This document shows positions 42,948-50,641 of a stretch of DNA of 64,000 nucleotides, in pieces (position 1 is the stretch's first letter; each line of letters opens with the position of its first letter). The stretch is from Mucilaginibacter gotjawali. Lineage in GTDB: Bacteria; Bacteroidota; Bacteroidia; Sphingobacteriales; Sphingobacteriaceae. The notes under the pieces are model-generated. The model was not told the DNA's origin. It saw only the letters and a program-made list of their open reading frames with translations, and ran no database searches. The stretch spans positions 1,798,001 to 1,862,000 of the forward strand of contig NZ_AP017313.1 in the NCBI RefSeq assembly GCF_002355435.1, written 5' to 3'. The translations under genes were made by a program, and so were the position numbers.

Positions 42948-42955
42948 TAATTTTG
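42948..42955 (+). promoter_or_regulatory. Bacteroidota -7 box TAATTTTG
   Basis: TAATTTTG is an exact TAnnTTTG match ending 14 bases before the ATG at 42970, implying a leader of only a few bases. Confidence 0.45.
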
Positions 42956-42969
42956 AAGAAATAAACTTT

Positions 42970-43272
42970 ATGGCCACAGGTGATAAAAATTTACGGGTTT
43001 GCAATGCAGGCCATAGGTATAAAAAGAGTTCTGATTGCCAGGTGTGCCCTGTTTGTGAACAGGAAAGAAAGCCGGAAAATGGTTTTCTTTCCACGATCTC
43101 AGCACCCGCCAGGCGCGCGTTGGAACGGGAGGGGATCATCACCTTAAAGCAGTTGTCGATGTTCAGCAAAAAGAATTTGCTGAAACTCCATGGTTTTGGC
43201 CCCGGCTCGATCCCTAAATTAGAAAATGCGCTAAAGGTGGAAGGGCTTAATTTTAAAATAGACGAAAATTAA
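42970..43272 (+). CDS. RNA polymerase alpha-CTD-like HhH protein with Cys cluster
   Basis: The 100-residue protein has an N-terminal cysteine cluster (C11, H15, C23, C26, C29 in CNAGHRYKKSSDCQVCPVC) likely to bind zinc. A helix-hairpin-helix fold (about 43-95, ISAPARRALEREGIITLKQL, then LHGFGPGSIPKLENAL) like the RpoA C-terminal domain follows. Free RpoA-CTD-like proteins may bind DNA or transcription regulators. It stands alone between two small genes. The function is inference from the fold only. Confidence 0.7.
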   Translation: MATGDKNLRVCNAGHRYKKSSDCQVCPVCEQERKPENGFLSTISAPARRALEREGIITLKQLSMFSKKNLLKLHGFGPGSIPKLENALKVEGLNFKIDEN

Positions 43273-43340
43273 AACTTCTATATGGATAGGTAGTTGCTAA
43301 TGAAAGCTAATTATGAATTTGCACTCAAAAAATCAGAACT

Positions 43341-43724
43341 ATGTTTAAAGACACAAAAGCATTCAGCGGTTTTTCAGTAAACGACATGCAAAAAGCGATG
43401 GAATTTTATCAAGGCAAACTTGGCATCGAAATTTCGGAAAGTGAAATGGGCATCCTGACGCTTCACATTAGCGGCGGCAGCAAAATAATTATTTACCCCA
43501 GGCCAAATCACGAACCGGCCGCATTTACCATCCTCAACTTCCCGGTTAATGATGTGGAGAAAACGGTAGACGAACTTATTGCCGCCGGCATCACATTTGA
43601 GCAATATGGCGAACCCATTAAAACAGATGCTAAAGGTATTTTACGAGGCAATGGCAGGGGGCCGGATATCGCCTGGTTTAAAGATCCCGCAGGAAATATT
43701 TTGTCGGTGCTGAAAGAAGGATAG
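43341..43724 (+). CDS. VOC-family protein
   Basis: The 127-residue protein has the two beta-alpha-beta-beta-beta units of the vicinal-oxygen-chelate fold ([20 protein letters not shown]; late [20 protein letters not shown]). Likely roles are antibiotic resistance, isomerase or dioxygenase activity, none of which can be assigned. It faces another VOC gene on the opposite strand, with stops two bases apart. Confidence 0.85.
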   Translation: MFKDTKAFSGFSVNDMQKAMEFYQGKLGIEISESEMGILTLHISGGSKIIIYPRPNHEPAAFTILNFPVNDVEKTVDELIAAGITFEQYGEPIKTDAKGILRGNGRGPDIAWFKDPAGNILSVLKEG

Positions 43725-43726
43725 GC

Positions 43727-44080
43727 TCACTTTTTAATTTCCTGTCCCACAAACATCAGCGTTTTGGTGTGCGGCACAATGACGTGAAATTCCCTCATGC
43801 CATATTCCCGGTCAAAGGGCGGTTTGATTTTAACATCGCCCACTTTATCCTTTATAGCATCCCAAAGGCTGTCAATTTCGTCCACTTCCAGGTAAAACTC
43901 CATTTCGCCAATGTCGGCTCCGGCGTTTAAAATATGGATCAGGTGATTGTCCTTATAAACGATTGCATAATTGCCGGTGTCCATCACTGCTTTAAAACCG
44001 AATAGATCGACAAAAAAGTTAAGGGTCGATTTTATATCATACGACGGCACCATCGGGCTTAAATACAATGCTTTATACAT
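43727..44080 (-). CDS. VOC/glyoxalase-like protein
   Basis: The 117-residue protein MYKALYLSPMVPSYDIKSTL has the VOC fold with a typical FFVDLFGFKAVMDTGNYAIV strand pair and a late MREFHVIVPHTKTLMFVGQE. Potential metal ligands are H50 and E83, but full ligand sets cannot be confirmed by eye. It is convergent with the VOC gene on the plus strand and is not closely similar to it. Confidence 0.8.
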   Translation of the reverse strand: MYKALYLSPMVPSYDIKSTLNFFVDLFGFKAVMDTGNYAIVYKDNHLIHILNAGADIGEMEFYLEVDEIDSLWDAIKDKVGDVKIKPPFDREYGMREFHVIVPHTKTLMFVGQEIKK

Positions 44081-44581
44081 AAAAATCCTTCCGTTAATTA
44101 TTTACTGATCAACATCAATTGCAATATCAATTTCCGGATAAATATAAAGCATTTTTGAAAAACAGGCGCCGTTTTACTGGGGTGAATTTCAAATTGTGGC
44201 ATAACCACCATGTGTTCCGATGGAACACAAATCGCCTTTATTTTAAACTACCAACCAGACGTCCCTATGGGCCGAACGAATAAAATGTCCCAGCGGGCTA
44301 TGTCATTAAGTTAAGCGAGTTCCTTTTTTTTGCCCTCTTTATCGCGTAGCGAAAGAGAGGGCGGACGAGCCTGCCTGCCGGCAGGCAGGCGCAGCAAGGT
44401 CCGGGTGAGTCAACGGAGCGCGTTTACAAACGCCATTGTCCGCTTAACTTAATGACATTGCCCTATGAGACGAACGAATAAAATGTGCCGGCGGCACAGC
44501 CCGTGGGTAGAAAAAACACACACCATGCTGTATGTTCCGTAGGAACATTTCGTGCCTTGCGACAATTTGGATTGCAACCCT
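44081..44581. repeat. Repeat-rich gap with family A MITE
   Basis: No gene is seen in these 501 bases. A family A MITE occupies 44295-44463. It is flanked by near-direct repeats of CCCTATGnGnCGAACGAATA and AAATGTnCC (44263-44294 and 44461-44494), and GTTCCGATGGAACA (44214-44227) and GTTCCGTAGGAACA (44535-44548) are small palindromes on either side. Confidence 0.6.
44295..44463. mobile_element. MITE, family A, copy 2
   Basis: Termini GGGCTATGTCATTAAGTTAA (44295) and the inverted GGGCAATGTCATTAAGTTAA (ending 44463) match the family A ends at 10894-11036 with one difference. The 123-base core is unlike copy 1 and includes CTGCCTGCCGGCAGGCAGG. It resembles the core of the family B element in its GGTGAGTnAAC segments. 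Confidence 0.7.
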
Positions 44582-45580
44582 TTACCGCAAATTCAACACG
44601 GGTTGCAATCTTAAGTCTTCATTAAACAAATCCTTTCTGCCCGAAAGAATAAAAGCACCCCGCAGGTGAAGTATCAGTGGATCCACCCCGGCAGCGGGTG
44701 TTTTTATGAACTTTTTAAAATGAATCAACACCCTGTCGCCTTTTTCCATCATATTGATATCGTTCTGCGCACCGGAGATCTTTTCAATTTTTACTATAGC
44801 TTTCTCCTCATTATCAGTTTCATTATTCAGCATAACATTTAGTGAGTCCGTTATAACTTTAACTGGAAAATCGGCATGGTTAACAATAAAGAATTCAGCA
44901 TGTACCGTATCCGGTTCATTATAGGTTTTTAGCTTGAAGTTCAATCCCGAAACAGCAATTTCCTGCTCGCTCAGATAAACAAACGGCGATTTTACAGCAG
45001 GCATTATGGTTTCCAGATATTTCTTTTCGCGTTCATTAAACCCGGTTTTTGTATCAAATGAATAGCCGGTAACGGCATTTTTAGCTTCCTTACTATAGGT
45101 ATTGAACTCCGTTTTTTCTGTAGTGGAATTTAATGCCATGGACACTAAATTGTCACTCCCGGTTTTATAGCTGACAGATACCTTGTAACTGGCTTTAAAA
45201 TTGCCGCTCATTCCTGTTACCTGGTATAATTTAAGATTATTAACAGGCTTGAACCTCACATAAAGCGTAGTATCTTTTCCCGGGGGGAGTGAAAATGGTT
45301 CAAAACCAGCAACCGGTCCTGATCTTATTCCCCCGGGTGTTGCAATCTCCATTTCCTGGAAATCAATCGGAGCCGAACCCGAATTGGAAAGCCTGATCTG
45401 TGCCGCTAATTGTGCGGCTTTTATTTTTCCGGTAAGATTCAGGCTGACTGATAAATCGCCGGCAGTAGTATCAGCGGTATTATAAATTAGTTCATTAGCA
45501 TTGCTTTTTAGTTTTTTATGGGAAGAGTTGCAGCTGTATAAAATGAAAAAGGTAAGAATTGCGGTAACAGATAGCTTCAT
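44582..45580 (-). CDS. Putative lipoprotein, unknown function
   Basis: The 332-residue protein begins MKLSVTAILTFFILYSC, a lipoprotein signal with the lipidated Cys at residue 17. The rest is beta-rich with two domains of about 140 residues; LSNSGSAPIDFQEMEIATPG and FIVNHADFPVKVITDSLNV suggest immunoglobulin-like folds. No enzyme motif is seen. It is probably a surface or periplasmic structural protein. It is monocistronic, with a repeat element upstream. Confidence 0.7.
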   Translation of the reverse strand: MKLSVTAILTFFILYSCNSSHKKLKSNANELIYNTADTTAGDLSVSLNLTGKIKAAQLAAQIRLSNSGSAPIDFQEMEIATPGGIRSGPVAGFEPFSLPPGKDTTLYVRFKPVNNLKLYQVTGMSGNFKASYKVSVSYKTGSDNLVSMALNSTTEKTEFNTYSKEAKNAVTGYSFDTKTGFNEREKKYLETIMPAVKSPFVYLSEQEIAVSGLNFKLKTYNEPDTVHAEFFIVNHADFPVKVITDSLNVMLNNETDNEEKAIVKIEKISGAQNDINMMEKGDRVLIHFKKFIKTPAAGVDPLILHLRGAFILSGRKDLFNEDLRLQPVLNLR

Positions 45581-45619
45581 ATTTTAAGCGGATTGAACTG
45601 TAATTGTTTTATAAATGGA

Positions 45620-45802
45620 TGAGGCTGTCGCAAAAGTACTTAAGTTTAAATTGCCATAGTGTTCTTTGTGAAACCTTCGTGTCCCTGGTGGTTGTTTTTT
45701 TACCACAATGAGCACTAAGATTTCACAAAGGGCACGAAGATTTGAATAAGTCAAAACATTATTTGGTTTTGACCATTATTTCTGACTTTTGAGACAGCCT
45801 CA
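45620..45802. mobile_element. MITE-like element, family E
   Basis: TGAGGCTGTCGCAAAAGT (45620-45637) and ACTTTTGAGACAGCCTCA (45785-45802) are 18-base terminal inverted repeats with one mismatch. The 147-base core is itself an imperfect inverted repeat of TTCTTTGTGAAACCTTCGTG and CACTAAGATTTCACAAAGG, the same dispersed sequence that hosts the IS110 element near 51950. No coding capacity. Confidence 0.7.
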
Positions 45803-45819
45803 ACCGATGAGAATAATAA

Positions 45820-47217
45820 TCAATAACCTGTAACTGACCAGATAGAATAAGAATTTGGCGGTGCCTGGATTAAAACCCTGCCATCGGCGGCAACAGTTTG
45901 TACCCAGCCGGAGGCGCCGGTGTATTCTTTAATTTGCCTGTTGGCCCAGTTACTGGTTACCCATTGCTGTTGCCAGTAGCCTGTTCCGTTAAAATATACG
46001 ATTACGCCTGGCGCCGCACCGTAACCGTTGCGCCGGTCGATATACTGGTCACTTGCTGAATATAAGTTGGTTGTTGTTCCGCCTGCCAGCGTCCGGTGGA
46101 TCCAGATCAGGTTATTCATTCTGCCTTTATCAAGCCATTGTTCATAATCGCTGTAAAATACACAAGGATAACCTTCATGCGTCATAATATAGGCATAGGC
46201 CGAATATTTATTCCCGATAATGTCAGTATCATGATTGGAAACGAAAGTAACGGATTTGGCGCCGTTTCTTTTCCAAAGCATGTCATCGTTTAAATGGGTG
46301 AGGTCGTTGCTGTCAAAAGCAGAGTGCATGGCATAAAAGCAGGCAAAGTCAAAAGCCGACGAGGTGCCGCCGGTAGCATTTACCCAGCTTTGTAAATTGG
46401 CTGCGTTGCCATCCCAGTCTTCGCCAACTGCAAAGCCGCCCACGCTGTTTACATAGTTTTGCACCACCCATGCCCCAAAACCCTTTACGTAATCAAAGCG
46501 CCATCCGTCATAGTGCATGGTGTTTTTGTAGTATCTTGACATACTGTATGATGCATTATAGATCCAATTGGAAACATTAGCCTGTGCGTGGCAAAGGTCA
46601 GGAAAGCCTCCGAATGAGCCTTCATCAGATGCATGGATATTGTTGGGGTGGAAATCGCTGTAGCTCCTGTTGAATTGCCCCGACAGCGGCGTAAATTTGG
46701 TGTAAGTATTGGTGCCGGTATAAGGGTTGGCTTCCAGTGTACCCCCGCTGCAGTGGTTTAACACCATATCCGCATATACCTGAATGTTATGGGTGTGCGC
46801 ATTGGAGATCAGGGTATTAAGGTCTGCCAGGTTGCCGAAGCGTGTAGTCGTAGATCCCATTTGGTTATACGTGCCAAAGTCAAAATAATCATAGGGATCG
46901 TAACCCATACTTGAACCGCCGCTTTGCCCTTTGGTAGCAGGCGGAAGCCAGATGGCCGAGATGCCTGCCGCATCCCATGCTGCTATTTTGCTGTTTACAT
47001 TTTGCCACCAGGAGGAGGTGTTGGGCGTGTTCCAGTAAAAGGCCTGCATTAACACGCCGCCGCCAGGGCCTGGCGTTGCATCGTTAACAAATGTTTTGGA
47101 GATTTTTGCAGCAGCAGGTGCGTTTTCGGTCACCGCCGACTTTTTGCATTGCGAAAAAGTTAATAATAATGCCAGGAAGATTGATGCCCGGCCCAAACGG
47201 TAGAATTGTCTTTTCAT
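45820..47217 (-). CDS. Lipoprotein alpha-amylase, GH13
   Basis: The 465-residue protein has a lipoprotein signal (MKRQFYRLGRASIFLALLLT...SQC, Cys24), an Ala/Thr-rich linker, and a GH13 barrel. The barrel begins GGVLMQAFYWNTP, has nucleophile D242 in GWRFDYVKGF, acid/base E266 in VGEDWDG and the third acid D330 in VSNHDTD, with ADMVLNH as region I. A C-terminal beta domain follows. Region order and the MQAFYW start resemble archaeal/plant-type amylases. It probably degrades starch at the cell surface. A LacI-type palindrome lies 62 bases upstream of the start. Confidence 0.9.
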   Translation of the reverse strand: MKRQFYRLGRASIFLALLLTFSQCKKSAVTENAPAAAKISKTFVNDATPGPGGGVLMQAFYWNTPNTSSWWQNVNSKIAAWDAAGISAIWLPPATKGQSGGSSMGYDPYDYFDFGTYNQMGSTTTRFGNLADLNTLISNAHTHNIQVYADMVLNHCSGGTLEANPYTGTNTYTKFTPLSGQFNRSYSDFHPNNIHASDEGSFGGFPDLCHAQANVSNWIYNASYSMSRYYKNTMHYDGWRFDYVKGFGAWVVQNYVNSVGGFAVGEDWDGNAANLQSWVNATGGTSSAFDFACFYAMHSAFDSNDLTHLNDDMLWKRNGAKSVTFVSNHDTDIIGNKYSAYAYIMTHEGYPCVFYSDYEQWLDKGRMNNLIWIHRTLAGGTTTNLYSASDQYIDRRNGYGAAPGVIVYFNGTGYWQQQWVTSNWANRQIKEYTGASGWVQTVAADGRVLIQAPPNSYSIWSVTGY

Positions 47218-47278
47218 AATTTTTGGTTTTAAGTAAATAGGTATTTAGTTTATTGGTTTAAATGCATTTTAATCAATC

Positions 47279-47294
47279 CCGGTAACGTTCCCGG
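47279..47294. promoter_or_regulatory. LacI-type operator, copy 1
   Basis: CCGGTAACGTTCCCGG is a near-perfect palindrome with the central AACGTT typical of LacI/GalR operators. It lies 62 bases before the amylase start. An identical copy is at 47739-47754. Confidence 0.6.
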
Positions 47295-47364
47295 AATATT
47301 TTTTTACGTTTCATCCCGGCATACATATTTCATTTAGCTTTAAAAATTATTTTTCCTATCCGGC

Positions 47365-47441
47365 AAAAAAGCAAGGTGGCCGCCATCGCAAAAAGCAATA
47401 CTTATCCCTCGCGGTCGCCAATAGCGGCCACGGGCTTTTTT
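47365..47441. terminator. Large hairpin with AAAAAAGC/GCTTTTTT base
   Basis: Outer arms AAAAAAGC (47365-47372) and GCTTTTTT (47434-47441), then GTGGCCGC (47376-47383) and GCGGCCAC (47424-47431), form a long stem with a 40-base loop. T tracts on both strands allow termination in either direction, so it may isolate the two halves of this region. Confidence 0.5.
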
Positions 47442-47738
47442 CATTTAAATAGAATAGGGCTACAGTTTAAAGTTTAGTTTACAAATTGGTTAGTGATACA
47501 CACTGAAACTAAGGTACGGTTATAGTTAATATTTGCAAATTAATTTATATGAAATTTTAAATTAATCAGGAAACACAAAATATGATATAATTTAACCAAA
47601 TGGAAATTTTTATTCCCATTGTTTTCATTATGATTAAATTAACTTTTTCGGCCAAATTTTAGTGCAGGGCGATATTTCGGAGTCGTTTGTATGTATTTAT
47701 TACACTAAGATGCTTTTTCGTAAAAATTAAACTCCGTA

Positions 47739-47754
47739 CCGGTAACGTTCCCGG
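47739..47754. promoter_or_regulatory. LacI-type operator, copy 2
   Basis: The same 16 bases, CCGGTAACGTTCCCGG, in the same orientation as copy 1, 216 bases before the sugar-acid operon. The pair 460 bases apart may allow looping or joint control of amylase and operon. Confidence 0.55.
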
Positions 47755-47908
47755 TAAATCACATCCGCATTAAGCACCAGCAAAAAATAAGGCGCGTATT
47801 TTCTGCGTGTTTTACACTTCAGTTGCCAATTTTTTTAAAAATCCTGGCAAATATTTGTCAAAAACACCAGGCGGGTTTGATGTTGCCGGTCAATCGGGCA
47901 ATAATTGA

Positions 47909-47937
47909 TTTGATGGAAAATAAACATGCTATATTTG
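47909..47937 (+). promoter_or_regulatory. Bacteroidota promoter TTTG-N17-TATATTTG
   Basis: TTTG (47909-47912) and the exact -7 box TATATTTG (47930-47937) are 17 bases apart, within the known 17-23 range. The start codon at 47970 is 32 bases downstream. It is the clearest promoter in the window. Confidence 0.6.
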
Positions 47938-47969
47938 GGCTTTGTTGAACCGGTTAATTAGTTAATTTT

Positions 47970-48782
47970 ATGAAGATCTTATTTTTTTGCCCGCGCTGGG
48001 GACAGGAGGATGTTGAATGGGATGTGTTTTTGCGGAAGGTAAAACAGGCAGGTTACGATGGTGTTGAAGCCAGTTTGCCTCAGGATGAAAAGCAAAAATT
48101 CCTGATATTGAATGGCCTTGAAAAACAGGGCCTTCAATTTATAGCACAGCATTACGAGACAACCGAAAAAAAGTTTGACATTCATTGTCAGCAATTTGAG
48201 CAACGCTTGCTCAATCTTGCATCTGGCAACCCACTGTTTATCAACACCCAAACAGGGAAGGACTATTATACTTTCGAACAAAACAAACAGTTGATTGACC
48301 TGGCAAGAAAGATCTCCGGGAACACAGGCGTAAAGATTTTGCACGAAACCCATCGCGGCAAGTTTAGTTTTGCTGCGCATATAGCCGGCACTTACCTGGC
48401 AGAAATTGATGACTTGCGCATTACGCTTGATATATCGCACTGGTGCAATACTGCCGAGTCTTTTTTACATGATCAGCAGGAAGCCGTTGCCCTGGCTATA
48501 TCGCGTACGGACCATATCCATTCGCGTGTCGGCTATCCCGAAGGGCCTCAGGTATCAGACCCCCGGGCCCCGGAATGGAAGGAGGCCCTGGATTTTCATC
48601 TCAGCTGCTGGGACAAGGTTGTCGCAAAAAAACAAGCAGAAGACGCGCCTTTGCTAACCATAACGTCGGAGTTTGGTGCGCCGCCTTATTTGCCTTTACT
48701 GCCTTATACCAAACAGCCGGTGGTAAGCCAGTGGGATGTTAACGTATTTATGATGGAGCTACTGAGGGAGCGGTATAAGTAA
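47970..48782 (+). CDS. TIM-barrel sugar isomerase/epimerase family protein
   Basis: The 270-residue protein fits the xylose-isomerase-like TIM barrel. It has KILFFCPRWGQEDVEWDVFL at the start, VEASLP, ILHETHRGKF (the Glu and His likely to bind metal), ITLDISHW, and HIHSRVGYPEGPQV near the end, with Glu in TSEFG. Such proteins isomerise or dehydrate sugars. It is the first gene of an operon with KDGal kinase (20 bases later) and KDPGal aldolase, so it may act on a galactonate or related precursor. The exact reaction is unknown. Confidence 0.75.
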   Translation: MKILFFCPRWGQEDVEWDVFLRKVKQAGYDGVEASLPQDEKQKFLILNGLEKQGLQFIAQHYETTEKKFDIHCQQFEQRLLNLASGNPLFINTQTGKDYYTFEQNKQLIDLARKISGNTGVKILHETHRGKFSFAAHIAGTYLAEIDDLRITLDISHWCNTAESFLHDQQEAVALAISRTDHIHSRVGYPEGPQVSDPRAPEWKEALDFHLSCWDKVVAKKQAEDAPLLTITSEFGAPPYLPLLPYTKQPVVSQWDVNVFMMELLRERYK

Positions 48783-48802
48783 ATCTATTTTACAACACCG
48801 GG

Positions 48803-49783
48803 ATGAAATACTTTTTAAGCTGCGATTGGGGCACCACGTCATTCAGGATAAAACTTGCCCGGACAAATGACGGCAGGGTAGTTGCCGAAGAAAGTTCGGC
48901 CGATGGCATTGCCCGGATCTTTGAACGTTGGCAGCAAACCGGGCAGCCGGAAGAGAAAAGAAGTGATTTTTACCTTGGCCTGGTCAATTTGCATGCAAAA
49001 AGGATGGAAGAAAAGGCAAATCAATCTTTATCGGGTGTACCGCTGCTTATTTCTGGCATGGCATCGTCCTCTGTTGGTTTTATCGATATCCCATACAATT
49101 CCGTGCCTTTTTCAGTTGATGGAGCGGGTATTCAAACGGCATTTATCGCGGCAACAAAAGCTTTTGACCATAATATATGGGTAGTTTCGGGCCTCAAAAC
49201 CACGGACGATGTAATGAGGGGCGAAGAAACTCAATTGATCGGCTGTATTGAACCGGGGCAGATCGTCGTGAACGAAATGTTTATTTTCCCCGGCACACAT
49301 TCAAAACATATCCTCGTAAAAAATAACCGGGTGGTTGATTTTAAAACTTATATGACCGGCGAAGTATTTGCCTTATTATGCCAAAACAGCATTCTGAAAA
49401 ATGGTGTTGAACGGGGCCATACTCCCGAGGGCAACACTGAGCTTGAAAGTTTTAAAGCAGGTGTTAAGGAAGCAGTTTCGTCAAACCTGCTGCATTCCAT
49501 TTTTAAGGCGAGGACGAACCAATTGTTTGAGGTATATCAAAAATCAGAAAATTATAATTATTTAAGCGGCTTACTGATAGGAGCTGAGTTAAGGGACCTG
49601 GTGGATTGCGAAGCAGAAACGATTAATCTTGTTTGCGGACAGGAATCAGGAATATATTATCAATCGGCGCTGTTGGCGTTATTTCCCTCAAAAAAGATAA
49701 AAATAATTTCACATCAGCTGGCTAATGGAGCTACAGTGATGGGCCATTTAAAGATCGCCAAACAATTAAAAATATTTGCATGA
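48803..49783 (+). CDS. dgoK: 2-dehydro-3-deoxygalactonokinase
   Basis: The 326-residue ASKHA-fold sugar kinase begins SCDWGTTSFRIKLA (phosphate 1 loop with D8) and carries LLISGMASSSVGF, IFPGTHSKHI and GLLIGAEL, as in DgoK. It makes 2-dehydro-3-deoxy-6-phosphogalactonate from KDGal with ATP in the De Ley-Doudoroff route. Its stop overlaps the start of the aldolase gene by four bases (ATGA), so the two are translationally coupled. The pair gives pyruvate and glyceraldehyde 3-phosphate. Confidence 0.9.
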   Translation: MKYFLSCDWGTTSFRIKLARTNDGRVVAEESSADGIARIFERWQQTGQPEEKRSDFYLGLVNLHAKRMEEKANQSLSGVPLLISGMASSSVGFIDIPYNSVPFSVDGAGIQTAFIAATKAFDHNIWVVSGLKTTDDVMRGEETQLIGCIEPGQIVVNEMFIFPGTHSKHILVKNNRVVDFKTYMTGEVFALLCQNSILKNGVERGHTPEGNTELESFKAGVKEAVSSNLLHSIFKARTNQLFEVYQKSENYNYLSGLLIGAELRDLVDCEAETINLVCGQESGIYYQSALLALFPSKKIKIISHQLANGATVMGHLKIAKQLKIFA

Positions 49784-50433
49784 ACAAAGCATTTTCATTT
49801 GACCTGTTTAACAAAATGCCGGTAGTTGGCATTATGAGAAATATCCCGGATGCGCATATTGACACTATCGCCGGCGTGTATTGCCGCTCGGGATTAACCA
49901 ATCTTGAAATTACGATGAACTCGCCAAATGCCGAACAAAATATTTCGTTATTGGCAGATTTGTATGGGGATGAATTGAATATCGGCGCGGGCACTGTTTG
50001 CAGCATGGGCGACCTCGAAAAAGCATTAAAAGCTAACGCTCAATTTATTGTAACTCCGGTTATAAATGAAGAAGTGATAAAAACCTGCGTTGCCGAAAAG
50101 GTGCCCATTTTTCCGGGGGCTTATACGCCATCCGAAATTTATAAAGCATGGTCCCTGGGTGCCTCTATGATCAAGCTTTTTCCGGCCGGGGATTTAAAGC
50201 CCGGTTACATTAAAGAGATTTTGGCCCCTTTGAGTTTTGTAAGCCTGATGCCCACAGGGGGAGTCAATTTAGAGAATTTTATCAATTACTTTCAGCAGGG
50301 GGCAAAAGGAGTAGGAGTGGGCAGCCAGCTTTTTCCAAAAGATGTCATCAACCGGCAGGACTGGCAGGCCTTAGCCGGAGTTTATGTCTCCTTTGTTAGC
50401 AAATACAGAGATTTTATTGCTGACAAAAAGTAA
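49780..50433 (+). CDS. dgoA: KDPGal/KDPG-type aldolase
   Basis: The 217-residue class I aldolase has Schiff-base K132 in MIKLFPAG, catalytic E43 in NLEITMNSP, AGTVCSMGDLEKAL and LMPTGGVNLENF. It cleaves 2-dehydro-3-deoxy-6-phosphogalactonate (or -gluconate) to pyruvate and glyceraldehyde 3-phosphate. The partner kinase points to the galactonate route. It ends the three-gene operon; 113 bases later comes the IS110 element. Confidence 0.9.
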   Translation: MNKAFSFDLFNKMPVVGIMRNIPDAHIDTIAGVYCRSGLTNLEITMNSPNAEQNISLLADLYGDELNIGAGTVCSMGDLEKALKANAQFIVTPVINEEVIKTCVAEKVPIFPGAYTPSEIYKAWSLGASMIKLFPAGDLKPGYIKEILAPLSFVSLMPTGGVNLENFINYFQQGAKGVGVGSQLFPKDVINRQDWQALAGVYVSFVSKYRDFIADKK

Positions 50434-50641
50434 ACGAACCAGTGTCAGGACAGACGCATTAAAAATTCATTTGGAATAAAAATGCCTGATAGAACATCTA
50501 AACCAGGATGCTTTATATGCATGTTGCTTAGTTTTTACCACGAAGATTCTGTGTTGAATTCCAAATATTTTTTAATTTTGTTTTATTCAAGGCGGCTTTA
50601 AGCCAGCCTCATTAGGGCAGTGCATTTTCGTAATGGCTGCT

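Larger units (their letters stand above)
47218..47969. promoter_or_regulatory. Long divergent regulatory region
   Basis: This 752-base region separates the amylase from the sugar-acid operon. It holds two identical 16-base palindromes (47279 and 47739), a large hairpin at 47365-47441 and a promoter at 47909-47937. No open frame of note or RNA gene is visible. Confidence 0.6.

Noticed and set aside
42747..43169. N-terminal extension of the 113-residue protein
   Set aside because: It is antisense to the RpoA-CTD-like gene, rich in Cys, Tyr and Ser, and unlike a coding N-terminus.
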